64,000 nt of DNA from Caballeronia arvi (lineage in GTDB: Bacteria > Pseudomonadota > Gammaproteobacteria > Burkholderiales > Burkholderiaceae): positions 1 through 64,000 of the forward strand of contig NZ_FCOM02000037.1 in the NCBI RefSeq assembly GCF_001544695.2, read 5' to 3'. Positions 50,650-58,572 of this stretch are shown here, one piece after another. Made by a program: the position numbers and the translations under genes. How positions within the stretch are numbered: the first letter of the stretch is position 1; every line of letters starts with the position of its first letter. A model generated the notes under the pieces. That model was not told the origin of the DNA and searched no databases. It saw only the letters and a program-made list of their open reading frames with translations.

Positions 50650-52530
50650 ATGCTCTCCAACCTGCTCGTCCAACTCGTCAACGGCCTCGCCGATGCCTGT
50701 GCGCTCTTTCTCGTCGCCTCCGGGCTGTCGCTGATCTTCGGCGTCACGCGCATCGTCAACTTCGCGCATGGCTCGCTCTATATGCTCGGCGTGTATGTCG
50801 CGTATAGCCTCACCAGCCGTTTCGGCGATGGCGTCGCGGGCTTCTGGGCGTCGATCGTCGGGGCGGCGCTCGTCGTCGGCGTGCTCGGCGCGGCGATCGA
50901 AGTCAGCGTACTGAGGCGCATCTATCGCGCGCCCGAGCTGTTTCATCTGCTCGCCACGTTCGCGCTCGTGCTGATCATTCGCGATGCCGCGCTCTATGTG
51001 TGGGGACCGGAAGATCTGTTCGGCCCGCGCGCGCCGCATCTCGAAGGCGCCGTGCAACTGCTCGGTCATGCATTGCCTGCTTATGATCTTGCGCTGATCG
51101 TCATCGGTCCACTCGTGCTGCTCGCGCTCTGGTATGCGCTCACACGCACGCGCTGGGGCACGCTCGTGCGCGCGGCGAGCGCGGATCGCGAGATGCTCGG
51201 CGCGCTCGGGGTCAATCAGTCGTGGCTTTTCACCGGCGTATTCTTCGTCGGCGCATTGCTTGCGGGACTCGGTGGCGCGCTTCAGGTGCCGCGCATGTCG
51301 GCGAATCTTTCGCTCGATCTGGAGACCATCGGCAATGCGTTCGTCGTCGTTGTCGTCGGCGGCATGGGCTCGATTCCGGGTGCGTTCGTCGCGGCGTTGC
51401 TCATCGCCGAGATCAAGGCGATGTGCATCGGCATCGGACATGTTTCGATCGGGGGCATCGACTTCTCGTTGTCGAAGTTCACGCTCGTCGCGGAATTCGT
51501 CGTGATGGCCGTCGTGCTCGTATTGCGTCCTTGGGGACTTTTCGGCCGCCCGCAATCGATCGCGCGTTCGGCCGCGCCCGCCGATCAGCCCATGCGTGCC
51601 GCCACGCGCAACATGAAGATCGCAGCGGGCGCGCTCGTGATCGCGCTGGCGCTCGCGCCGCTTTTCGCCGATGCGTTTCCGTACATGCCCGTGCTTTTCG
51701 TCGAGATCATGATCGCGGTGCTGTTCGCCGCGAGCCTGCACTTCATCATGGGACCGGGCGGCATGCACTCGTTCGGTCACGCGGCGTACTTCGGTCTCGG
51801 CGCATACGGCGCGGCGCTCTTTCTCAAGGTCTTCGCGCTGCCGATGGAAGCCGCACTTGTACTCGGACCGCTGATCGCGGGCATCGGCGCGATCGTATTC
51901 GGCTGGTTCTGCGTGCGTTTGTCGGGCGTTTATCTCGCGATGCTCACGCTCGCGTTCGCGCAGATCGTCTGGTCGGTCGTCTTTCAATGGGATGCGGTGA
52001 CGGGCGGCAGCAACGGCATCTTGGGCATCTGGCCGTCGCCGTGGCTGGCATCGCCCGTCGCGTTCTATTACCTCACGCTCGGCTTGACGGTGATCGGCGT
52101 GTGGCTTCTGCGTCGCATGCTCTTCTCGCCGCTCGGACTCGCGATGCGCGCGGGCCGCGATTCGCCGTTGCGCGCGGAAGCCATCGGCATGAACGTCGCG
52201 CGCGTGCAGTGGGCGGCCTTCGTCGTCGCGTCGCTCGTATGCGGGCTCGCGGGATCGCTCTATGCTTTCTCGAAGGGCAATATCTCGCCAGAAGTGATCA
52301 GCGTGGGCCGCTCCGTCGATGGTCTCGTGATGGTCCTGCTCGGCGGCATCCAGACGCTCGCCGGGCCGATCGTCGGCGCGAGCGTATTCACGTGGCTGCA
52401 GGATGCCGTCGCGCGTCAGACGGATTACTGGCAAGCGCTGCTCGGTGCCGCGATCCTCGTGCTCGTCATCGCTTTTCCGCAGGGCATTGCGGGCTTCGTG
52501 CGCGATCGCTTCGTCAGGGAGGCGCAATGA
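50650..52530 (+). CDS. Fused LivH-LivM permease of a HAAT-type ABC importer
   Basis: A 626-residue protein carrying two permeases in one chain. Residues about 1-290 are LivH-like (SLIFGVTRIVNFAHGSLYMLG, RAASADREMLGALGVN), residues about 320-626 LivM-like (GPGGMHSFGHAAYFGLGAYG, AGRDSPLRAEAIGMNVARVQW). About 16-18 membrane segments are expected. It starts the plus-strand operon with two ATPases and a binding protein, overlapping the next gene by 4 bases. Substrate of this family ranges from branched-chain amino acids to urea and amides; the divergent amine genes suggest an amine- or amide-type ligand. Confidence 0.9.
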   Translation: MLSNLLVQLVNGLADACALFLVASGLSLIFGVTRIVNFAHGSLYMLGVYVAYSLTSRFGDGVAGFWASIVGAALVVGVLGAAIEVSVLRRIYRAPELFHLLATFALVLIIRDAALYVWGPEDLFGPRAPHLEGAVQLLGHALPAYDLALIVIGPLVLLALWYALTRTRWGTLVRAASADREMLGALGVNQSWLFTGVFFVGALLAGLGGALQVPRMSANLSLDLETIGNAFVVVVVGGMGSIPGAFVAALLIAEIKAMCIGIGHVSIGGIDFSLSKFTLVAEFVVMAVVLVLRPWGLFGRPQSIARSAAPADQPMRAATRNMKIAAGALVIALALAPLFADAFPYMPVLFVEIMIAVLFAASLHFIMGPGGMHSFGHAAYFGLGAYGAALFLKVFALPMEAALVLGPLIAGIGAIVFGWFCVRLSGVYLAMLTLAFAQIVWSVVFQWDAVTGGSNGILGIWPSPWLASPVAFYYLTLGLTVIGVWLLRRMLFSPLGLAMRAGRDSPLRAEAIGMNVARVQWAAFVVASLVCGLAGSLYAFSKGNISPEVISVGRSVDGLVMVLLGGIQTLAGPIVGASVFTWLQDAVARQTDYWQALLGAAILVLVIAFPQGIAGFVRDRFVREAQ

Positions 52531-53312
52531 CGCTGCTGTCCGTCGCGCATCTCTCGAAGTCCTTCGACGGCGTGCAGGCCGTCGACGATGTGTCTTTCGA
52601 TCTCGAAGCAGGGCAGTTGCTCGCGCTGATCGGCCCGAACGGCGCGGGCAAATCGACATGCTTCAACATGATCAACGGACAATTGAAACCGAACGCGGGC
52701 TCGATCCGTTTCGACGGTCACGATATCGCAGGCATGCGTCCGCGCGATATCTGGCGTCTCGGCGTCGGCCGCACGTTCCAGATCGCTGCGACCTTCAATT
52801 CGATGACCGTGCTCGAAAACGTGCAGATGGCTTTGCTGTCGCGCGAGCGGCGCATCTACGGTCTGTTCAGGCGCGTCGCGTCATGGAAGGAAGAGGAAGC
52901 GATGGCGTTGCTCGATCTCGTCGGCATGACGGCGCATGCGCAGCGCAGTTGCGCGGTGCTCGCGTATGGCGATGTGAAGCGCGTCGAACTGGCCATCGCG
53001 CTCGCGAATGATCCCAGGCTGTTGTTGATGGACGAACCGACCGCCGGCATGGCGCCGCAGGAACGCAACGAACTCATGTCGCTCACCGCACGTCTCGCGA
53101 AGGAGCGCGGCATCGGCGTGCTGTTCACGGAACACAGCATGGACGTGGTGTTTTCGCATGCAGACAAACTGATCGTGCTCGCACGCGGCCGGCTCATCGC
53201 AGAAGGCGATGCCGAAGCGATCCGCAACGATGCGCGCGTGCGCGAGGTCTATCTCGGCACGGGCGCATCGTTCGCGCCGCGCGCGGTGCTGAACGCGGGA
53301 GCATCGTCATGA
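52527..53312 (+). CDS. livG: ABC importer ATPase, LivG type
   Basis: A 261-residue ATPase. Walker A is GPNGAGKSTCFN (about 36-47), Walker B LLLMDEPTAGMAP, and the switch His lies in LFTEHSMDVVF; the ABC signature is unusual, LAYGDVKRVELAIAL, instead of LSGGQ/LPYGxQR. ATG 52527 overlaps the permease stop (ATGA), and its own stop overlaps livF by 4 bases. It powers import through the fused permease together with LivF. The C-terminus (LGTGASFAPRAVLNAGASS) is somewhat extended relative to usual LivG. Confidence 0.92.
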   Translation: MTLLSVAHLSKSFDGVQAVDDVSFDLEAGQLLALIGPNGAGKSTCFNMINGQLKPNAGSIRFDGHDIAGMRPRDIWRLGVGRTFQIAATFNSMTVLENVQMALLSRERRIYGLFRRVASWKEEEAMALLDLVGMTAHAQRSCAVLAYGDVKRVELAIALANDPRLLLMDEPTAGMAPQERNELMSLTARLAKERGIGVLFTEHSMDVVFSHADKLIVLARGRLIAEGDAEAIRNDARVREVYLGTGASFAPRAVLNAGASS

Positions 53313-54016
53313 CGCTCCTGAAAGTGGAAGCACTGAATGCGTTCTATGGCCGCGCGCACATCCTGTTCGATGTCGGCTTCGAAGTCGGGCGCGGCGAAGT
53401 CGTCGCGCTGATGGGCCGCAACGGCGCGGGCAAGTCCACGACGATGAAAGCCGTGATGGGTCTGTTGCCGCGCATCTCGGGCACGGTGTCGTTCATGGGC
53501 GAGAGCATCGCGGGCATGGCGCCGTATCGCATCGCGCGAAAGGGTTTGGGTTATGTGCCCGAAGATCGCCGCGTGTTCGGCGATCTGACGGTGACGGAGA
53601 ATCTCGATACAGGCCGCCAGCCGCCGCGCGATGGCGCGCCGCTGTGGACGCCCGACAAGCTCTTTCGCGTGTTTCCGAATCTCGGCGAGATGCGCGACCG
53701 TCGCGCGAGCCGTATGAGCGGCGGCGAGCAGCAAATGCTCACCGTGTCGCGCACGCTGATGGGCAATCCGCGCCTTGTGCTGCTCGACGAGCCATCGGAA
53801 GGCGTTGCGCCGGTGATTGTCGAGCAGATGGCCGATATGATTCTCGAATTGAAGCGCGAAGGCCTGTCGATCCTGCTGTCGGAGCAGAACCTGCATTTCG
53901 CGGAGCTCGTCAGCGACCGGGTCTATGTGCTTGAAAAAGGCCAGATACGCTACGAAGGCGCGATGAATGCATTCGCAAGCGACGACGCCGCGCGCCGCGA
54001 ATTTCTTGGCGTGTGA
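53309..54016 (+). CDS. livF: ABC importer ATPase, LivF type
   Basis: A 235-residue ATPase. Walker A GRNGAGKSTTMK (about 35-46), signature MSGGEQQMLTVSRTL, Walker B LVLLDEPSEGVAP and switch His in LSEQNLHFAELV (the His replaced one position away from the usual SEQN motif, as normal for LivF). It overlaps livG by 4 bases and precedes the binding-protein gene by 39 bases. It pairs with LivG as the second nucleotide-binding subunit. Confidence 0.93.
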   Translation: MTLLKVEALNAFYGRAHILFDVGFEVGRGEVVALMGRNGAGKSTTMKAVMGLLPRISGTVSFMGESIAGMAPYRIARKGLGYVPEDRRVFGDLTVTENLDTGRQPPRDGAPLWTPDKLFRVFPNLGEMRDRRASRMSGGEQQMLTVSRTLMGNPRLVLLDEPSEGVAPVIVEQMADMILELKREGLSILLSEQNLHFAELVSDRVYVLEKGQIRYEGAMNAFASDDAARREFLGV

Positions 54017-54055
54017 ACGAATCGAATCCAATCCAAACAGAAAGGACAGTACCCA

Positions 54056-55246
54056 ATGACGTCAATGCGCTTCACCGTCGCCGCCATTGCAGCGAGCATG
54101 GCTTTCACCGCGCACGCCGATACCATCAAGATCGGCGAGATCAATAGCTATAAAGTCGTGCCCGCATTTTTGACGCCGTACAAGAACGGCTGGAATCTCG
54201 CGCTCGATGAAATCAACGCAGCAGGCGGCGTCAACGGCAACAAGCTCGAAGTCATTTCACGCGACGACAACGGCAATCCCGGCGATACCGTTCGCGTCGC
54301 GCAAGAACTCGTCGCGCGCGAGCAGGTGAAGCTGTTGTTCGGCGGCTATCTGTCGAACACGGGTCTCGCGCTCGCGGACTACGCGAAGCAGCGGCGCATC
54401 TTTTTCCTTGCGGCCGAACCGCTCACCGACAAGATCGTCTGGCAGGACGGCAACAAGTACACGTATCGGCTGCGTCCGTCGACATACATGCAGGTCGCGA
54501 TGCTCGTGCCCGAAGCCGCGAAGCTGAAGAAGAAGCGCTGGGCGCTCGTCTATCCGAACTACGAGTACGGGCAATCCGCCGTCGCCACGTTCAAGCGCTT
54601 GCTGAAGGCGGCCCAACCGGATGTCGAGTTCGTGATGGAGCAGGCCACGCCGCTCAACAATATCGATGCGGGCGCCGTCACGCAGGCGCTCGCCGATGCG
54701 AAGCCGGACGCCATCTTCAACGTGCTCTTCAGCGCGGACCTCGGCAAGTTCGTGCGCGAAGGCAATACGCGCGGCTTGTTCAAGGATCGCGCGGTCGTGT
54801 CCTTGCTGACGGGCGAGCCGGACTATCTCGACCCGCTCGGCAAGGAAGCGCCGGTCGGCTGGATCGTGACGGGTTATCCGTGGTATTCGATCGAGACGCC
54901 CGAGAACAAGAAATTCGTCGCCGCGTATCAGGCGAAGTATCACGACTATCCGCGCCTGGGCTCGGTCGTCGGTTATTCGGCGATGATGTCGCTCGCCAAC
55001 GGCCTGAAGAAAGCCGGCTCGCCCGATCCCGACAAGCTCGCCGCCGCCTTCAAGGGCTTGCAGGTCGACACGCCGTTCGGTCCGATCACGTACCGCAAGC
55101 AGGACAATCAATCGACGATGGGCGCGTATGTCGGCGTGACCGGCCAGAAGGACGGCAAGGGTGTGATGACGACGTTCCGTTATGTCGATGGCGCCAGCGT
55201 GCAGCCATCGGATGAGGAAGTGAAGAAGCTGCGTCCCGCGGATTAA
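54056..55246 (+). CDS. Periplasmic substrate-binding protein of the HAAT importer
   Basis: A 396-residue type I periplasmic binding protein. A short signal peptide MTSMRFTVAAIAASMAFTAHA is followed by DTIKIGEINSYKVVPAF, so the mature protein starts at about residue 22. NGWNLALDEINAAGGVNGNKLEVISRDDNGNPGDTVRVAQEL is the family core. The pocket residues differ from LivJ-type leucine binders (no YSSG-like motif at the usual place), so ligand is open. It is last in the operon, an unusual position for a binding protein that needs high expression; its own AAAGGACAG ribosome site is strong. It overlaps the convergent glycosylase gene by 4 bases. Confidence 0.9.
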   Translation: MTSMRFTVAAIAASMAFTAHADTIKIGEINSYKVVPAFLTPYKNGWNLALDEINAAGGVNGNKLEVISRDDNGNPGDTVRVAQELVAREQVKLLFGGYLSNTGLALADYAKQRRIFFLAAEPLTDKIVWQDGNKYTYRLRPSTYMQVAMLVPEAAKLKKKRWALVYPNYEYGQSAVATFKRLLKAAQPDVEFVMEQATPLNNIDAGAVTQALADAKPDAIFNVLFSADLGKFVREGNTRGLFKDRAVVSLLTGEPDYLDPLGKEAPVGWIVTGYPWYSIETPENKKFVAAYQAKYHDYPRLGSVVGYSAMMSLANGLKKAGSPDPDKLAAAFKGLQVDTPFGPITYRKQDNQSTMGAYVGVTGQKDGKGVMTTFRYVDGASVQPSDEEVKKLRPAD

Positions 55247-55815
55247 CTTTTGGGAAAGGGCTTGCTGACGAACTTCGATCCGGCGAGCCCGAAGCGCCAC
55301 GGCACGTCGATCGCTTTCGTAAGGCCGATGCGCGGCCCGACCGCGATCGGAAAGTCCTGTTCCGGCGGCTCGATCTCGAACGGCGCTTCCAGCAGCGACA
55401 TGCCATTTTGCTTGTGCGTGATGCCGAGCGCCTGCGCGAGACGGCCCGGCCCCGAGCACAGGAGCTTTATCGGCTCCAGTCCGCGCCGCTCACGCATCAG
55501 ATCGATACCGGCGAGCGGCTCGATCGCTCGAATCAGCACGCCCGCGCCGTGACCGGCCTCGCGGCACACGAAATTCAGGCACCAGTGAATGCCGTACGAG
55601 CGGTACACGTACGCATGCGCGGGCGGCCCGAACATTGCTGCGTTGCGTGGTGTCGGCCCGGAAAACGTGTGCGACGCGGGATCTTCGCGATCGTATGCTT
55701 CCGTTTCGACGATGCGGCCGCCGACGCCGTCGAAGGTCACGATCGCGCCGATCAGGCGTTGCGCGACTTCGTCGGACGGTGCGTAGAAATCGATGGGTTT
55801 GGGTTTCCTGTTCAC
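55243..55815 (-). CDS. 3-methyladenine DNA glycosylase (MPG/AAG family)
   Basis: A 190-residue DNA-repair glycosylase that excises alkylated purines. Family motifs are IVETEAYDREDPASH (catalytic Glu), TPRNAAMFGPPAHAYVYRSYGIHWCLNFV (DNA-intercalating Tyr region), AGVLIRAIEPL and CSGPGRLAQALGI. The length is usual for bacterial MPG. It stands alone, convergent with the binding-protein gene (4-base overlap) and divergent from the iron-permease-family gene at 55872. Confidence 0.92.
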   Translation of the reverse strand: MNRKPKPIDFYAPSDEVAQRLIGAIVTFDGVGGRIVETEAYDREDPASHTFSGPTPRNAAMFGPPAHAYVYRSYGIHWCLNFVCREAGHGAGVLIRAIEPLAGIDLMRERRGLEPIKLLCSGPGRLAQALGITHKQNGMSLLEAPFEIEPPEQDFPIAVGPRIGLTKAIDVPWRFGLAGSKFVSKPFPKS

Positions 55816-55871
55816 AGGCGGTATTCTAGCCGCGCCGCCGCATCGGAACCCAACGATCAGGAGACGCCGAA

Positions 55872-56303
55872 ATGAACGCTTCGTGGTTTCTCAAGTTCTC
55901 GAATGCACTCGCGCAGATCGCGGGCCACGCATCGACTTTCATGATTGCGGTCGCGCTCGTGGTTGCCTGGGGCATCTCCGGTCCGCTCTTTCATTTCAGT
56001 GACACATGGCAGCTCGTCATCAATACTTCGACGACCATCGTCACATTCCTGATGGTCTTCCTGATTCAGAACACGCAAAACCGCGATACCGCCGCGATGC
56101 AGATCAAGCTCGACGAGCTCATCCGCGCGATCGATCAGGCGCATAACGCATTGCTCGATCTCGAAGAACTCGACGAAAAAGAACTCACGGTTTTTCGCAA
56201 GCGCTATGAAAAGCTCGCGCAGGAAGCGCGCGATAACTTTCGTTCGGCAAGCAGCGATATCGACATGCCTGCTTTCCCAAATAGGGATAAGCGCAAAGGC
56301 TAA
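55872..56303 (+). CDS. Low-affinity iron permease family protein
   Basis: A 143-residue membrane protein of the Iron_permease (FET4-like small bacterial) family. Two hydrophobic segments, HASTFMIAVALVVAWGISGPLF and LVINTSTTIVTFLMVFLIQNTQNRD, are followed by a cytoplasmic coiled-coil-like tail (MQIKLDELIRAIDQAHNALLDLEELDEKEL). The QNTQNRD-x-x-A-x-x-x-KLDELI block is the family signature. True transport activity in bacteria is not established. ATG 55872 has AGGAG upstream. It is followed by a terminator at 56310. Confidence 0.87.
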   Translation: MNASWFLKFSNALAQIAGHASTFMIAVALVVAWGISGPLFHFSDTWQLVINTSTTIVTFLMVFLIQNTQNRDTAAMQIKLDELIRAIDQAHNALLDLEELDEKELTVFRKRYEKLAQEARDNFRSASSDIDMPAFPNRDKRKG

Positions 56304-56309
56304 GCTTGC

Positions 56310-56345
56310 ATGCCGAGGCATTGATACGAGGCCCGGCATTTTTTT
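56310..56345 (+). terminator. Rho-independent terminator after the iron-permease-family gene
   Basis: ATGCCG (56310-56315) pairs with CGGCAT (56334-56339), extended by GC pairs across a mismatch, and is followed by a run of seven T (56339-56345). It separates this gene from the pilus operon. Confidence 0.85.
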
Positions 56346-56474
56346 CTTGCAGCCTTCGCAAAGTGCGTGACAGGACGCAGCGAAGGCATGTAAGCTCGGG
56401 GTTTCGCCACGCGGCCGACAGCATGACGCCGCCTGCCAGGCCGCTTTTCGTCGATGCGGTTCCCTGAGCACCCG

Positions 56475-56520
56475 CAAACGTTTTCTAAGAAATCCCTAAA
56501 GAAATCGAAAACGTTTTGCC
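56475..56520. promoter_or_regulatory. Paired AAACGTTT palindromes upstream of the pilus operon
   Basis: GCAAACGTTTTC (56475-56486) and GAAAACGTTTTGC (56508-56520) share an ACGT-centred palindrome and are centred 33 bases apart, about three helical turns. They lie in an AT-rich stretch about 230-270 bases upstream of flp, a plausible operator pair for cooperative binding. Confidence 0.5.
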
Positions 56521-56691
56521 ATGGCCGGACCGGCCAGAAAAAATCCGAAAAGAAAAATTTCACCCTCTAAAGTTTTTCGAGTTTCTGCCGCAAAGGGCGC
56601 GCGCCAGGCGTTTCTAAACCGCTAACAGAGGCCATTTCCGGCCTTTAATTCGCGAAGTTATTTCTTTCCGGAATGGCTAGGATGTGTCCTG

Positions 56692-56712
56692 CCCGGTAAT
56701 CCTTTTGCCGGG
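56692..56712 (+). other. Stem-loop in the flp mRNA leader
   Basis: CCCGGTA (56692-56698) pairs with TGCCGGG (56706-56712), including one G-U pair, 35 bases before the pilin start. The 444-base gap before flp (56304-56747) otherwise holds the terminator at 56310, the paired palindromes at 56475-56520 and AT-rich sequence; no further gene was seen. A leader hairpin could stabilise the abundant pilin transcript. Confidence 0.45.
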
Positions 56713-56747
56713 TCCACACCTACCTAAACACCTTGAAGGAAAGAAAA

Positions 56748-56933
56748 ATGCGCAAATTGATGAAGGCATTCGTGCGCGACGAGCGCGGTGTCAGCGCGAT
56801 GGAGTATGCGGTTCTCGCCGGCATCGTCGTGCTGGCGCTGGGCGCAATGGCAGCCACGTTCAAGACCAGCATCGGCACTATGTTCTCGAACCTGTTCGAT
56901 CAGGTCACCACATCGCAGAACAAGGCTCAGTAA
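56748..56933 (+). CDS. flp: Flp-type pilin precursor
   Basis: A 61-residue type IVb pilin. The leader MRKLMKAFVRDERG ends at G14; cleavage before V15 puts the conserved Glu at position +5 (E19) in VSAMEYAVLAG, followed by the hydrophobic helix IVVLALGAMAATF. This is the major subunit of the tad/flp adhesion pilus. ATG 56748 was chosen because AAGGAAAG lies upstream and an alternative TTG start 15 bases earlier would add atypical residues. It heads the operon and is separated from cpaA by 78 bases, consistent with higher expression of the pilin. Confidence 0.93.
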   Translation: MRKLMKAFVRDERGVSAMEYAVLAGIVVLALGAMAATFKTSIGTMFSNLFDQVTTSQNKAQ

Positions 56934-57011
56934 CAGACGTCCGTGCGTTACTCGGGTGTCGCCGCCTGCAGTCGCGGATCGCACCGCCCGCTCACATAAC
57001 TACAGACCATC

Positions 57012-57521
57012 GTGCAGCTTCTGTCTCTTTGCATCCGTCTGATCGTGCTCTGCGTGCTGCTCTGGCTCGCGGTCATCGACGTGCGCTCCCGCCGCCTGCC
57101 GACCAAAATCGTGCTGGTCGTCGGGGCGCTCTTCTTTGCCGATGCGCTCGCACGCCGCATGCCGCTCGACGATGTCATCGTTCATCTGCTGCTCGCCATT
57201 GGCGTGTTCTTGTTCTGCGCCGTGCTGTTCGCGGCAAAGATGCTGGGCGGAGGCGATGCAAAACTCGCCTCCGTAATTTTTCTCTGGGCCGGCCTCGCCT
57301 TGTCGCTGCCCGCCTTGACTCTGATTTCCGTGATCGGGACCGTCGTGGCCCTGGTCAGTCTCGCGACGCGCACCATGAATCCCGTTCAACGCTTCATGCC
57401 ATTGAGTGCGCTCGCGATGTTTTCCGGCGCGCGCGGCGTGCCTTACGGCGTCGCCCTCGCGCTCGGCGGCGGCCTCGTGATCGTGCTGCCGGCGCTTTTG
57501 CCTTTCTTTGCGATCCGATAG
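57012..57521 (+). CDS. cpaA: Prepilin peptidase CpaA/TadV
   Basis: A 169-residue inner-membrane aspartic protease (A24 family) that cleaves Flp prepilin. The two catalytic aspartates are D23 in AVIDVRSRRLP and D82 in MLGGGDAKLA. About six membrane segments are expected, and the N-methylating domain of PilD is absent, as usual in TadV. GTG at 57012 is the likely start, giving a hydrophobic N-terminus MQLLSLCIRLIVLCVLLWLAV. It lies 12 bases before cpaB. Confidence 0.9.
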   Translation: MQLLSLCIRLIVLCVLLWLAVIDVRSRRLPTKIVLVVGALFFADALARRMPLDDVIVHLLLAIGVFLFCAVLFAAKMLGGGDAKLASVIFLWAGLALSLPALTLISVIGTVVALVSLATRTMNPVQRFMPLSALAMFSGARGVPYGVALALGGGLVIVLPALLPFFAIR

Positions 57522-57533
57522 GACGGCGCGCTC

Positions 57534-58490
57534 ATGTCCAACATCATCAAGTTCGCCGTGCTTCTGGTCGGCGCTTTGCTCATCGCGCTCATCGTGCGGG
57601 TCGTGGTCGCGAGCGCCTCGCGCCCGGCCAATCATCCCGTCACCTCGGAGAAGGTGCAGGTCAGCGCGGCCGATTTGCCGCAAGGCCTCCTGCTGCGCGA
57701 CGAAGACCTCACGTGGAAGTCGGTGCCCGCGTCGCAAGTGCCGCCGAATGCGATCGTTTCCGGTGCGCAGCCCGCCGTCGACATCAAGGGCGCGCTTCTG
57801 CGCCATCCGGTCGAAAGCGGCGCGGTGCTCACGTCCGCCGACGTCATCCTGCCGAACGCGCCGGGCTTTCTTGCCGCGACGCTCAAGCCCGACATGCGCG
57901 CCGTGTCGGTCGCGGTGGACGACGTGTCCGGCAACGCGGGTCTCATTCAGCCGGGCGACTATGTCGACCTGCTTCTCACGCAGCAAATGGATCGCCGCAC
58001 CGACTCCCCGGATCTCGCCGTGTCGAGCGAAACCGTGGTCGAGCATGTGCGCGTGCTGGCTGTCGGCTCCGAAATCAATCGGCCGAAGATCAACGGTGAC
58101 GCGGCCGAAGCGATCGCGCGCGCCCGCACGGTGACGCTCGAAGTGACGCCCCGAATGGGCGAAGTCGTCGCGGTGGCGGCGCGTCTCGGCTCGCTGTCGC
58201 TCGCGCTGCGCAGCTTTGCGACCGAAACGCGCGACCCGAACGCAACGGCCGCGGCGGCGGCATCGTCGCCGCCGCGCACGCCGCTCTGGGCCGGCGATAT
58301 TTCCCGCGCCGTGCGCGATCTGCCGCGCTCGCGACAGCCGCAAGTCAGCGCTGTGAGTCACGCGCCGGCGCCCGCGCGCCCGGTCGCGATCTATCGCGGC
58401 TCCGAGAAGAGCGAGAACGTGAGCATCGCGCAGGTCGGCGGATCGTCGGACGGCGCGCCGCCCTTGCCGAGCGTGCCGCCGGGCAGATGA
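57534..58490 (+). CDS. cpaB: Flp pilus assembly protein CpaB/RcpC
   Basis: A 318-residue periplasmic protein anchored by one N-terminal segment (IIKFAVLLVGALLIALIVRVVV). It contains a SAF-like domain (VQVSAADLPQGLLLRDEDLTWKSVPASQVPPNAI) and the RcpC core (MRAVSVAVDDVSGNAGLIQPGDYVDLLLTQ), then VTLEVTPRMGEVVAVAARLGSLSLALRS. CpaB stabilises the secretin and links the periplasmic complex. The proline- and alanine-rich C-terminus is species-specific. Spacing of 12 bases from cpaA and 82 from cpaC fits a single operon. Confidence 0.9.
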   Translation: MSNIIKFAVLLVGALLIALIVRVVVASASRPANHPVTSEKVQVSAADLPQGLLLRDEDLTWKSVPASQVPPNAIVSGAQPAVDIKGALLRHPVESGAVLTSADVILPNAPGFLAATLKPDMRAVSVAVDDVSGNAGLIQPGDYVDLLLTQQMDRRTDSPDLAVSSETVVEHVRVLAVGSEINRPKINGDAAEAIARARTVTLEVTPRMGEVVAVAARLGSLSLALRSFATETRDPNATAAAAASSPPRTPLWAGDISRAVRDLPRSRQPQVSAVSHAPAPARPVAIYRGSEKSENVSIAQVGGSSDGAPPLPSVPPGR

Positions 58491-58572
58491 GCGCCGGACG
58501 CGCCGCGCAAGGACGCGGCAAATAACAGCAGCAACCAGTTGCGGCGGCACAGCGCCGCCAGGATCGAAACTC

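Noticed and set aside
50260-52659. A 799-codon open frame on the minus strand
   Set aside because: It is the antisense shadow of the fused LivHM permease gene; the predicted protein is low-complexity and Arg/Asp/His rich, typical of reading opposite a GC-rich coding strand.
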